NCBI RefSeq assembly: GCF_012927445.1
Contig: NZ_JABBPD010000004.1
Span: 965,039 to 1,029,038, forward strand
Source of the DNA: Rhodoferax sp.
Lineage (GTDB): Bacteria; Pseudomonadota; Gammaproteobacteria; Burkholderiales; Burkholderiaceae_C
Direction of reading: 5' to 3'
Length of the DNA stretch: 64,000 nt
A program made the position numbers and the translations under genes. Shown here one piece after another: positions 7,911 to 16,300 of this stretch (within the stretch, counting starts at the first letter, position 1; each line of letters starts with the position of its first letter). The notes beneath the pieces were generated by a model, which saw nothing but the letters and a program-made list of their open reading frames with translations, searched no databases and was not told the DNA's origin.

Positions 7911-8606
7911 CTTAGGAATCTCCAGCCCGCGCACCACCGCTGGCCGCGCCACAAAGGCCGCCAGCACCCGGGTCACGTTCGGGAAATCTGGCATGCCGAC
8001 CAGCTCACCGGCCTCGTAGAAGCCGATCAGGTTGCGCACCCAGGGGAAGGTGGCGATGTCGGCGATGGTGTAGGTGTCGCCCATGATCCAGGCGCGGTTG
8101 GCGAGCCGCTGCTCCAGCACGGCGAGCAGGCGTTTGGACTCGGCCACATAGCGGTCACGCGGGCGTTTGTCTTCATAGTCTTTGCCGGCGAACTTGTGGA
8201 AGAAACCGAGTTGGCCAAACATCGGGCCGATGCCGCCCATCTGGAACATCAGCCACTGGATCGTCTCATAGCGCTGCGCCGCCTCCGGCGGGAGGCAGTG
8301 GCCGGTCTTTTCGGCCAGGTACAGCAGGATCGCACCGGACTCGAACAACGCCAGCGGCTTGCCGCCGGGCCCGTTGGGGTCGAGGATGGCCGGAATCTTG
8401 TTGTTGGGATTGAGCGAAAGAAACTCCGGCGACAGCTGGTCTTGCGTCTCAAAGCTGACCAGATGCGGCTCGTACGCCAGGCCGCTCTCCTCCAGCATGA
8501 TCGACACCTTGACGCCGTTGGGCGTGGGCAGCGAGTAGAGTTGCAGCCGCTCAGGATGCTGGGCGGGCCACTTGTGGGTGACGGGGAAGGCGGAGAGATC
8601 GGTCAT
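7902..8606 (-). CDS. Glutathione S-transferase-family protein (YfcG/YghU-like)
   Basis: A 234-residue cytosolic GST. The N-terminal thioredoxin-like domain has LYSLPTPNGVKVSIMLEE and the glutathione-binding segment NNKIPAILD...LFESGAILLYLAEKTG. The helical domain has the N-capping segment TYTIADIATFPW. The TPNG segment and FESGAILLYLAEKTG are close to E. coli YfcG and YghU, which reduce disulfides and organic hydroperoxides. I start at MTDLSAFP at 8606, preceded by AAGGA. The last 24 codons lie in a segment duplicated at 6722, and the stop lies in a dispersed repeat. Confidence 0.85.
   Translation of the reverse strand: MTDLSAFPVTHKWPAQHPERLQLYSLPTPNGVKVSIMLEESGLAYEPHLVSFETQDQLSPEFLSLNPNNKIPAILDPNGPGGKPLALFESGAILLYLAEKTGHCLPPEAAQRYETIQWLMFQMGGIGPMFGQLGFFHKFAGKDYEDKRPRDRYVAESKRLLAVLEQRLANRAWIMGDTYTIADIATFPWVRNLIGFYEAGELVGMPDFPNVTRVLAAFVARPAVVRGLEIPKRS
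7926..7987. repeat. GST gene 3' segment (right copy of the direct repeat)
   Basis: Right-hand partner of the 62-base direct repeat at 6722-6783. It belongs to the intact GST reading frame and is the likely original of the pair. Confidence 0.85.
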
Positions 8607-8634
8607 GGCGGTTCCTTGAAAGGGAAACGGGCGG

Positions 8635-8886
8635 TTAGTGGCCCACCACCGACCAACCGGCGTGCAGGTTGACCTTGTCGTTTTCGTACTCCCACTGGGT
8701 GCCGCAGCGTTCACAGCGGTACTTGGTGATGGTGACCTGACCGTGGCCGCGCGCTTCTTTGCGGTTGACGCCTTGCATCAGTTCAGGATGGCCGGGGGCG
8801 CCGCGCCAGTTGCGCTGGACGCCAGCGCACGACTCGCAAAGCTCCGGCTTGTTTACTTCGGTCTGTGGATTCAAATCTTGGGGCAT
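8635..8886 (-). CDS. Small zinc-ribbon-like protein
   Basis: An 83-residue protein with two Cys pairs, CESC near residue 17 and CERC near residue 58, probably binding one zinc ion. The rest is polar, with no membrane segment or signal. I start at MPQDLNPQ (8886) because the longer frame runs back through non-coding-like sequence. It lies 28 bases upstream of the GST start on the same strand, so the two are probably co-transcribed. I do not recognise a characterised homologue. Confidence 0.6.
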   Translation of the reverse strand: MPQDLNPQTEVNKPELCESCAGVQRNWRGAPGHPELMQGVNRKEARGHGQVTITKYRCERCGTQWEYENDKVNLHAGWSVVGH

Positions 8887-8986
8887 GTTGCTACTCTTAA
8901 ATAAAGTTGGTGATGGGTGGCCGCTTGGCCGGTCATCCGTGGATGGTCGATTGTCGCCCCTCGGCGGCCAAGGCTGAGCCACAAAC

Positions 8987-9034
8987 GCCGCCGGCATCAT
9001 CAACGGCACTAGCAACTACATCCTCTCGGAAAAG
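8987..9034 (+). pseudogene. Possible tiny remnant of homoserine dehydrogenase (hom)
   Basis: The forward translation reads AAGIINGTSNYILSE, the signature around the GIINGTxNYIL motif of homoserine dehydrogenase, with nothing matching on either side. It is too short to function. It may be debris from a rearrangement or a chance match, though the motif is specific. Confidence 0.45.
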
Positions 9035-9068
9035 TGGTGGGGTGAATGGCTGGCGGGGGTTACCGGGC

Positions 9069-9515
9069 TTAGTCCGGAATTTGTGGCTCAACCAGTGTGG
9101 CGAGTTGTGCGAGGGATTCTTGCCAGCCCAAGTAGCACATCTCCACGGGGATGACCTCGGGCACGCCTATCTGCACGATGCTCAGTTCGGTACCGCAGAC
9201 CACGGGCTTGAAGGTGACGGTGGTCTTCATGGTGCCGGGCAGGTTGGGGTCGTCAAACTTGTCCGAGTAGCAAATCTTGGCCGCCGTCACCAACTCCAGG
9301 TACTCACCACCAAAGCTGTGGCCGTGGCCGGTGCCGAAATTGGTGAACGACATTCTGAAGGTGCCGCCAACCTGGGCTTCCATGTGGTGGACCTTGCAGG
9401 TAAACCCATAGGGCGGTAGCCACTTGGCCAGGGCATCGGCCTCCAAAAAGGCCCGGTAGATGCGCTCGGGTTGGGCGCGAATGACGCGGTGAAGCTGAAC
9501 GGTGTTGGTAGGCAT
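9069..9515 (-). CDS. SRPBCC/AHSA1-family protein
   Basis: A 148-residue START/SRPBCC-fold protein of the activator-of-Hsp90 (AHSA1) type. It begins VQLHRVIRAQPERIYRAFLEADALAKWLPP, the usual first strand and helices, and ends GWQESLAQLATLVEP, the usual C-terminal helix. Such proteins bind hydrophobic ligands, and the specific ligand is unknown. I start at MPTNTVQL (9515), which has AAAGGAAA 7 bases upstream. Confidence 0.8.
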   Translation of the reverse strand: MPTNTVQLHRVIRAQPERIYRAFLEADALAKWLPPYGFTCKVHHMEAQVGGTFRMSFTNFGTGHGHSFGGEYLELVTAAKICYSDKFDDPNLPGTMKTTVTFKPVVCGTELSIVQIGVPEVIPVEMCYLGWQESLAQLATLVEPQIPD

Positions 9516-9674
9516 GGTCTGTTTCCTTTCAGTTTGAAGTGCCGCGACGCCTTGCTTTAAGCGTTCACGACGGGGCGTGAAATCAATTGTGTACAGCGGG
9601 CACGAAAAAATAGCACGAATAAAGGACAGTGTCCACATTGCCATCCATGCCTATTTGTTTAAAGTAAACCCCCA

Positions 9675-10319
9675 ATGGCCCTGTTTGACGACCTGCCCCC
9701 CGAGACCGCGCTGACGCAGATCGCGCCCGGCGCGGTGCTGCTGCACGGCTTTGCCAAGGACGGCGATGCCGCCCTGCTGCAGGCCATCGAGACCGTCCTC
9801 CAGCAAGCCCCGTTACGCCACTGGCAAACCCCCGGCGGCTACACCATGTCGGTGGCCATGAGCAATTGCGGCCCGCTCGGCTGGGTGTCCAGCGCCAGCG
9901 GCTACCGCTACGCTGCGGTGGACCCGCTCACGGACCAACCCTGGCCCGCCCTGCCCGCTTGCCTGCTGGACCTGGCCCAACGCGCCGCTGCGCAGGCCGG
10001 TTACGCCAACTTTTCGCCCGATGCCTGCCTGATCAACCAATACGTGCCCGGCGCCAAACTCTCGCTGCACCAGGACAAGGACGAACTCGACCTGCGCGCG
10101 CCCATCGTCTCGCTGTCGCTGGGTTTGCCGGCGGTGTTTCTGTTCGGCACCCCCAGCCGCCAAGACCGCCCGCAACGCTGGCGGCTGGTGCATGGCGACG
10201 TGGTGGTGTGGGGCGGCCCATCGCGGCTGGCCTACCACGGTGTGGCCGCACTGGCCGATGGCGAGCACGCGCTACTGGGGCGGCGCAGGTTGAACTTGAC
10301 ATTTCGGTGTGTGCGCTAG
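9675..10319 (+). CDS. alkB: DNA oxidative demethylase AlkB
   Basis: A 214-residue Fe(II)/2-oxoglutarate dioxygenase that removes alkyl lesions such as 1-methyladenine and 3-methylcytosine from DNA. The iron ligands are visible: H132-x-D134 in LHQDKDELD and H188 in LAYHGV. The 2-oxoglutarate-binding RxNxTFR segment (RLNLTFR) lies at residues 205-211. Length and motif order match E. coli AlkB (216 residues). Upstream there is only a weak ribosome binding site. It stands alone between minus-strand genes, with no sign of an Ada operon. Confidence 0.92.
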   Translation: MALFDDLPPETALTQIAPGAVLLHGFAKDGDAALLQAIETVLQQAPLRHWQTPGGYTMSVAMSNCGPLGWVSSASGYRYAAVDPLTDQPWPALPACLLDLAQRAAAQAGYANFSPDACLINQYVPGAKLSLHQDKDELDLRAPIVSLSLGLPAVFLFGTPSRQDRPQRWRLVHGDVVVWGGPSRLAYHGVAALADGEHALLGRRRLNLTFRCVR

Positions 10320-10336
10320 TGATATATACCAAATAG

Positions 10337-10385
10337 GCCTCTAGCCCCCGTCCCACCTGCGCAAGCCGCTATTAAATAAGGAGCG
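10337..10385 (+). repeat. Dispersed repeat copy 3
   Basis: One of the best copies: GCCTCTAGCCCCCGTCCC, then CTGCGCAAGCCGCTATTAAA and TAAGGAGCG. It lies between alkB and the 3' end of the minus-strand Fic gene. Confidence 0.9.
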
Positions 10386-10409
10386 ATATCGCCTCGCTGT
10401 CTTGGCAAC

Positions 10410-11597
10410 TCAACTCGTGGTGGGCTGATGCCAGCCTTCGACGTTGACGGCATAGCGGGTGGCCTTGCCGACGCCCTCCACTTTGAGCAAACCATGGCGC
10501 AACAGCTCTGACAGGTCGCGGGTGGCAGTGGCTTTGGAGGTGCCGGTAATCTGGCTGTATTTTTCCGCCGTCATGCCGCCAAGAAAGCCGCCGCCCAATT
10601 CACTGCTTCCCGCTTCCAGCAAACGATTCAACACCTTGCTTTGCCGCTCATTGACCGCGAGGCTGGTCGCGCGCTGCCTGAAGCGGGCCTTGTCCAGCGC
10701 CTGCTTCACCACCGCCTGCGACTGGATGCAGCCCTGCGTGAAAGCCTGCACAAACCATTGCACCCAGGGCGTCACGTCCAGCCCGCCGGACTGCGCCCGG
10801 TTCAAGGCGTCGTAATACGCGGCCCTAACCGCCAGCAGTTGCCGCGACATGCCCAACAGGCGTGCGGGTGCGCCCACCGCCTGCGCCAGCGCCAGGTCCA
10901 CAATGGCGCGCCCCAGACGGCCATTGCCGTCTTCAAAGGGGTGAATCGATTCAAACCACAAATGCGCCAGTGCGGCGCGGGCCAAGCCGTTGAGGTCGGG
11001 GGCGGCATTGCTGGTGGGGCGCGTGGCCTCAAACCAGGCCAGAAACTTCACCATGTCAGCCGCCACCTTGTCTGACGCAGGCGCGGTGTAATGCACCACC
11101 TCGTGCCCTTGCCGCCCGCTGACGATTTGCATCGGGTCAGTATGGTCACGGTAACGCCCGACGGCAATCCGATGCAGACCCGACGTGCCGCCCGGAAACA
11201 GGGCGGACTGCCAGCGACACAAACGGTCGCTGTCCAACACCGCTTGGTAGCCGCTGGTGGCGTCCTGCATCACCGCCACCAAACCATCCACATGGCGGTC
11301 GCGGGTGGAGGCATCGGCCAGCCCCAAGCGATGCGCCACCGACGACCGAACGGCCGTCAGATCGAGTTGTTCACCCTCAATCGCCGCCGTGGCGATGGCC
11401 TCTTGTACCCATAACTCACGGGCAATTTCCTGCGCGTCGGTCAAGCCAATGGCGTCCAGCAAACCCAATACCCGACCCATCTGCAAATGGGCCACAGTCA
11501 GGTCGTGCGCCACGGCCCCGGCATCAAACACGAGCGTCGGCCAGCCGGGGTGTTGCCAGATGTAAGTGGGCTGTGCGGTTTGCGATGGGGTGGTCAT
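10410..11597 (-). CDS. Fic-family protein with N-terminal DUF4172 and C-terminal winged helix
   Basis: A 395-residue Fic protein. The N-terminal YIWQHPGWPTLVFD is typical of DUF4172. An inhibitory-helix motif TAAIEG (S/T-x-x-x-E-G/N) lies near residue 70, so this is a class with intramolecular inhibition. The catalytic loop HPFEDGNGRLGR lies at about residues 219-230 with all key residues. The C-terminal 80 residues look like a winged helix-turn-helix (ITGTSKATATRDLSELLRHGLL). It should transfer AMP to a protein target. The start at 11597 or the ATG at 11606 are both possible. A perfect palindrome lies just upstream and may be its operator. Confidence 0.85.
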   Translation of the reverse strand: MTTPSQTAQPTYIWQHPGWPTLVFDAGAVAHDLTVAHLQMGRVLGLLDAIGLTDAQEIARELWVQEAIATAAIEGEQLDLTAVRSSVAHRLGLADASTRDRHVDGLVAVMQDATSGYQAVLDSDRLCRWQSALFPGGTSGLHRIAVGRYRDHTDPMQIVSGRQGHEVVHYTAPASDKVAADMVKFLAWFEATRPTSNAAPDLNGLARAALAHLWFESIHPFEDGNGRLGRAIVDLALAQAVGAPARLLGMSRQLLAVRAAYYDALNRAQSGGLDVTPWVQWFVQAFTQGCIQSQAVVKQALDKARFRQRATSLAVNERQSKVLNRLLEAGSSELGGGFLGGMTAEKYSQITGTSKATATRDLSELLRHGLLKVEGVGKATRYAVNVEGWHQPTTS

Positions 11598-11613
11598 GAG
11601 CCGCATTTTAGTC

Positions 11614-11640
11614 AATACGGCTCAATTTGCGAGCCGTATT
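11614..11640. promoter_or_regulatory. Perfect 10-bp inverted repeat upstream of the Fic gene
   Basis: AATACGGCTC at 11614-11623 is perfectly mirrored by GAGCCGTATT at 11631-11640 around a 7-base centre. It sits 8-17 bases upstream of the Fic start codons on the minus strand. A further CGGCTC follows at 11651. This fits autoregulation by the winged helix of the Fic protein (inference). The T-run after it on the plus strand also makes a weak terminator possible. Confidence 0.55.
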
Positions 11641-11691
11641 TTTGTTGAATCGGCTCAGGCGACGTGGCCTGACAGGTAAAACTTTATGAGG

Positions 11692-11744
11692 AATCAGGCT
11701 CTAGCCCGCATTAAATAATGCGTGAGAAGCTCTCAAATCAGGAG
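11692..11744 (+). repeat. Dispersed repeat copy 4
   Basis: AATCAGGCTCTAGCCCGC, a variant middle with GCATT/AATGC arms, then GTGAGAAGCTCTCAAATC. It lies directly downstream of the minus-strand toxin gene. Confidence 0.75.
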
Positions 11745-11754
11745 TTTTGATCAA

Positions 11755-12030
11755 TCAATAAACCGCGTCATGGTCGCCCACGTTCACCGGGATGATCTGC
11801 TGGTCTTGAATCAACAGCTCCAGCGTGATGCGGTACGACAAGTTGATGGACACCGAATGCAGGCCGTCGAACTTGCCGCGCAAGGCATGCAAACGCAACG
11901 AAGGGTGAGCGGGGTTGGCCTCCAGCAACTGGAGCGTCTTGAGGTAGGTGCTGCGCAACTCCGGGTGCTGCTTCAAAAACTTGGCAGCCCGGCGGTTGTA
12001 TTGCTCGGTAAAGAGCAGGGCAAACGGCAT
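11755..12030 (-). CDS. RelE/ParE-superfamily toxin
   Basis: A 91-residue basic protein of the RelE/YafQ-type toxin fold: FTEQYNRRAAKFLKQHPEL at the N-terminus, a central LRLHALRGKFDGLHSVSINLSYRI and the C-terminal VNVGDHDAVY. RelE-type members cut mRNA in the ribosome, while ParE members poison gyrase; this one looks more like the mRNA interferase branch. It starts 10 bases after the stop of the Phd-like antitoxin gene, the usual antitoxin-first order, and is probably translationally coupled to it. Confidence 0.8.
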   Translation of the reverse strand: MPFALLFTEQYNRRAAKFLKQHPELRSTYLKTLQLLEANPAHPSLRLHALRGKFDGLHSVSINLSYRITLELLIQDQQIIPVNVGDHDAVY

Positions 12031-12040
12031 GGCGACGCGC

Positions 12041-12295
12041 TCACAGCGCGGCCAGCCGCGCCAAATGGGCCTCGGGCGACTCTTGCACCGTGCGGCCGGC
12101 AGCCAGGTCGGTGCGGGTTTCGGCCAGCGCGGCGTCCAGCTCACATTCGCGCAGGTAGTGGTAATGCGCCATGTCCATCACCACAAACCGGTCTTTGCCC
12201 CGCACCGAAACAATGGCCTCGGGCGCCGTGCTGAGCGCGAACTCGATGGCGGCAATACCTTTGGTCTTGAGATCGTTGGCGCTGATGTGAGTCAT
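12041..12295 (-). CDS. Phd/YefM-type antitoxin
   Basis: An 84-residue antitoxin. The N-terminal part (THISANDLKTKGIAAIEFAL) is the DNA-binding Phd/YefM fold, RGKDRFVVMDMAHYHYLREC follows, and the acidic, flexible C-terminal tail should wrap the toxin. I start at MTHISAN (12295), preceded by a perfect GGAGGT. It lies immediately upstream of the RelE-like toxin in the same transcript. Such pairs normally repress their own promoter. Confidence 0.82.
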   Translation of the reverse strand: MTHISANDLKTKGIAAIEFALSTAPEAIVSVRGKDRFVVMDMAHYHYLRECELDAALAETRTDLAAGRTVQESPEAHLARLAAL

Positions 12296-12394
12296 TGGGA
12301 CCTCCAGAATGTGGTTAATAGTGCGATTGATGGTACGCCATATGCCACGATTAGGCAAACAGCTTGCGGGTTTGGAGGGCATGAATTTATAAGA

Positions 12395-12448
12395 AATCAG
12401 GCTCTAGCTCCCGTACTACATTCGTGAGAAGCTATTAAATAAGGAGCG
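12395..12448 (+). repeat. Dispersed repeat copy 5
   Basis: AATCAGGCTCTAGCTCCCGT, then TTCGTGAGAAGCTATTAAAT and AAGGAGCG. It lies downstream of the minus-strand VOC gene and upstream of the toxin-antitoxin pair. Confidence 0.88.
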
Positions 12449-12501
12449 AACGCTAATCGGATAAGCGCATCAAGTGACCCGCCTGCGCGCTGCGGTCTGA
12501 C

Positions 12502-12882
12502 TTAATTGGCGGGCCGATGTACCGCGCAGATCTTGTTGCCGTCCGGGTCACGCACATACGCCAGGTAGATCTGGCCCATCGAGAGCTCACGAAACCCCGG
12601 CGGGTCTTCGCAAGAGGTGCCACCGTTGGCGACGCCCGCCGCATGGAAAGCGTTTGCTTGCTCGGGTGACTGCATGGCAAACCCGATGGTGCTGCCATTG
12701 CCGTGCGTAGCGGGCTCGCCGTTGATGGGCGTTGAGATGCCAAAGGTGCCGGTGGGGCTGCTGTAGAAATACCGGTTCTTGTTGGCAACCCCTGGGCCGA
12801 TGCCAAGTGTTCCCAAAAGCGCGTCGTAAAACTTCTTTGAGGCCTCAAGATCATTCACACCCAGCATCACATGATTGAACAT
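12502..12882 (-). CDS. VOC/glyoxalase-family protein
   Basis: A 126-residue VOC-fold protein. It begins FNHVMLGVNDLEASKKFYDALL and ends YLAYVRDPDGNKICAVHR, the standard first and last units, and contains a central PINGEPATHGNGSTIGFAM. I start at 12882, with GGAGAAAG just upstream. Function is unassigned; relatives include glyoxalases, dioxygenases and antibiotic-binding proteins. It is unrelated in close detail to the VOC gene at 5.5 kb. Confidence 0.8.
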   Translation of the reverse strand: MFNHVMLGVNDLEASKKFYDALLGTLGIGPGVANKNRYFYSSPTGTFGISTPINGEPATHGNGSTIGFAMQSPEQANAFHAAGVANGGTSCEDPPGFRELSMGQIYLAYVRDPDGNKICAVHRPAN

Positions 12883-13023
12883 AGCTTTCTCCGTTGGAGC
12901 CCTTGATTGGGCGAAAGTGGACCGGGTGGATGGTAGGCGATCCGCGCCAGCGCCGCAGCTGACGAGGTACACCGCGCCCACTTGGCGGGATCAGCAGGTG
13001 CTGCACCTGCAAATTTATTGCTC

Positions 13024-13081
13024 GAATCAGGCTCTAGCCACCGTATTACCTGAGTGAGCAGCTATTAATTAATTAAATAGC
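13024..13081 (+). repeat. Dispersed repeat copy 6
   Basis: AATCAGGCTCTAGCCACCGT, then CTGAGTGAGCAGCTATTAAT and TAATTAAATAGC. It lies between the VOC gene and the small frame before the reverse transcriptase. Confidence 0.88.
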
Positions 13082-13108
13082 AACTAGAAATCCAAGGCAC
13101 CTCGGACA

Positions 13109-13360
13109 TTAGAAAAAACTGGCGCGGCGTATTTTGAGATTGCCGTTGAGTCGTCCGTTCAGGTCGATACGGCGCCCCATGCGCTGATTGCCCGTGCGGT
13201 AAAACGCCAGCGGCTCAATACCTTCCTGCGAATGGGGATCATGACGGCATGCCTCGGCAAACCCGGTGATCGTCAGGGGTGCCGCATCGTTCACGCCATT
13301 GGCCGGTGCCGGGATAAACCAGCGAACCGCGCCGGTCGCCGGAAAGGGGGGGGTTGGCAT
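13109..13360 (-). CDS. Hypothetical small protein, doubtful
   Basis: An 83-codon frame on the minus strand between the RT-nitrilase gene and a dispersed repeat. It has no recognisable motif, no signal peptide and no membrane segment, and its ATG follows a run of C residues with no convincing ribosome binding site. It may be a decayed end of an older gene or not coding at all. It is listed because it fills an otherwise empty stretch of about 300 bases. Confidence 0.25.
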   Translation of the reverse strand: MPTPPFPATGAVRWFIPAPANGVNDAAPLTITGFAEACRHDPHSQEGIEPLAFYRTGNQRMGRRIDLNGRLNGNLKIRRASFF

Positions 13361-13393
13361 GCCCGGTTAAATTTAGCGTTTTTTAGCTCATCT

Positions 13394-16300
13394 TTAGCCT
13401 GCCAAAGGTAAGACCTTCCTGTCGTGATTGATCTCGAACCCATCCGGCACCGGCTTGAACGGGCCCCTCGGTGAGCGATAGCTGGACTGGAACTGCCGTA
13501 GGGCATGAATATCGATCTCGCCAGTGACGCAATAGTCTTCAATGCCGCCCTTGACGCGCAGCACATCCCGTCGCCAGTTGTCCTGGTGGGGCATCCGAAT
13601 GCGGCTGTCGCCAAATTGGCGGTCATTACATTGGATGATGTAGGCGTGAATGTCCAGGGCAGCGGATTCCACCAGTGCATTGAAAGTCTCTGTGTCTTGG
13701 TTCCATTCCGGAATAAACAAGGCGTCCACCTGGCCGCGTAGGGCCGTACGGTACGCGATGTTTGTGAGCTCACTGCATACCAATATGGCGAAGCGGAAAT
13801 GGCCATGTTGCAGCACCGGCGGGGATGGAGACTTCCATGGTTTGTCGGGCTTCAACTCCACTCCTGCAAGGCGTTGTAACTCCTGCTCCTCATGCAGGGC
13901 TGGCCGTTGCTTGTCCTGCCGGTAGATCATCGTTGACGGAAATCCCAAGCCATCGTGCGACAACGCAGCCCACACCTGATTCCGCACACGGCCTTTGCTG
14001 GCATGCAGGTACTCGATGCCGGCGATGAGAGAAATACCGCGTCCTTGCAGTTTCAGCGCGATACGCATGAACCAATGCGCGGGCAAGGCCAGCTCGGGCA
14101 GGATTAAATAGCGGGCACCCTTGGGCTGCGAAATCACGCTGTTCACCAGTCGGTTCAGGCGCGCATAGCGGTCCAGATAATCGGGATCTGCCGTGCGTGT
14201 GACCGAGGCGACCCAACTGTTAAGGCGGGTCTTCCAGCTCGACACGGCAATGGTTTGTTTGGGTTGTGTCTCACCATCGGGGATCTGCAAAACGCCTCTG
14301 CCGTCGAAACAGGGCATTTTTTCACTCAGCGAGAAGCCTCGCAAGGCGAGCACTACTGCCTGTATGTCCTTTTGGCTGCTCTCGGCAAATGGCTCATTGA
14401 CCAGTACGAACAGTTCAGCCAGATTGAATGGCCGTGTAGGAAACAGCAGGCCACGGGGAAGGTCTTTGTTGAATTTGATCCAGCGAGCAAGCGTCGTGAC
14501 ACCATCCACGATGTTCGACGGCAAAAGCTGCGAAACGTCATTGAGAACCGTCACAGCCTTCCTATGCGGAACACCGCGTTGGGCGATCATTTCCTTCGGC
14601 AGACCGATAAAACGGAAAGGCATGTGGGCCAGATCGAGCGAGAACAGCCGCGCCTGATCCAACTGAATTCCTTTGATCGTTGGCGCAAATTGGTCATCGA
14701 AATCAGCAATGGGCCAAAGATCAGTCCAAGTCTCCTCCTTCTCCATTTCGTTCAGCCAGGACACTTTGCCTGCTTTGGAAAGACGTGGCGGGAACGCTGC
14801 GATAACACTTTCGCGCACCGACTTTAAGAGCTGGCGCCTCCAACGCTCGATAACGGCTGCATCTTCTTGTGGCGACTCTTCAGGGCAGGATTTGATGCTG
14901 GCGGAGCAGTATTTCTCAACACTTCGGCACATGTGCTCCAGCGCCCGGATGATTTTGCGCAGCTTCTCAAAATCCTCGCAAGCGGTTGCCAGCCGCACCA
15001 CGCGCGGCAGATAAGTAGCCAGCTCGAAGAAGTGTGGCAGTGTTATCACATGTTGAATGAAGGCACAAAAAAAGGCGTGGCGATGCGCTTGCCAAGCTTC
15101 TGGCGGAAGATCCCGTTCGTAGGCCTCAAAGTCGCGCAGCTTGATGGCAAAACCAGCGCGGCGCATTGTGAGTGCATCGGCCTTGCGCAGGTTGTCTGCC
15201 GCCACACCATCGCTTTGCGTTGCGGCCACCAAGTCCGTACCAACATCGCTGGCGGAGCGTGGTAGATTGGGCAAGGCCCGCCATTCACTGGCTCGTTCAT
15301 GAATCTGGTGGGCTATGGAGTCCACCAAGGTCTTGCCAGTTTCGCCTGCGAGCAAAAAAACCTTATTTTTACTATTGGTAAAGCGGATCTGACTGCCATC
15401 CAGATAGTCGGGATTAAACTGAATCGCCGTCTTTCCACCGTCAGTCCAGCCCAGCTTCTCATCTGAACGCTTGAACAGCCATTCCCAGAGTTGAATTGTG
15501 GATTGAAATTCCGCACCGTTTTCCATCACCAGAAGAATGTCGTCCACATAGCGTCCGTAATACAGCGGGGCCACCTGTTGCTCGAGCAGCCGATCAAGAT
15601 CGATAAGGGCGACGTTGGCCACCAAGGCAGAAGCAGGCAGCCCAACGGGCAACCCTTTTTTTAGCGGTGTTGTCTCAGCCCAAGCTTTTAGTGCCTTGAT
15701 AAACAGGTTATGGAGTTTTTGCTGCTCTAGCGAAAGTTTCAATTCCATCTTTTGGTTGAAGCGATCATCGAGCATAAAGTCCGGATTCAGCTCATGGTAA
15801 AAGGCGGTGACATCTGCAGTGAGGGCGACGACTTTCTTTTTGGCGGCCAGAGCGGTACGCATGGCCGCAATGCCTTCATCGCGCCAAGTGCGAAAGGGTC
15901 TTAGGTACGGCTCGAAGGAGCCTATAGAGAGTGGATTAATGCCTTTGTCCAGCTTTCTGCGCATGCGATTGCCGTAGGCGCAGCCTGTGAGATTGGCATC
16001 GTACTGGTGACCCACTTCGAGCATCCATAGAGTGGACAACACATGAAAATCTAGACTAACTTGAGCCATCAGGCGGAATTCGGCCTCCGGCTTTTTGTAC
16101 TCTGTAGTTTTTGCGAGTAACTCGCAGGTGTGTTTCCACTCGTCCTCGGGCGACGAGAAAATTAGTCCGTTGCCATGTTTCTCATGAAATTTTTTTCGGT
16201 CAGCCCAGGAAATAGACTTTGCGGCCAACGTCCAGCCGCCAAGAAAGGCGTTTTCGGTGATCCAGTTCTCATCAACCCCGTTGAGCCTGTCCAGCAAAGA

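Noticed and set aside
10337-13081. Chromosomal integron with attC sites after each gene
   Set aside because: The repeats lack the conserved attC core (RYYYAAC / GTTRRRY) and no integrase gene is present; the same repeat occurs inside housekeeping genes.
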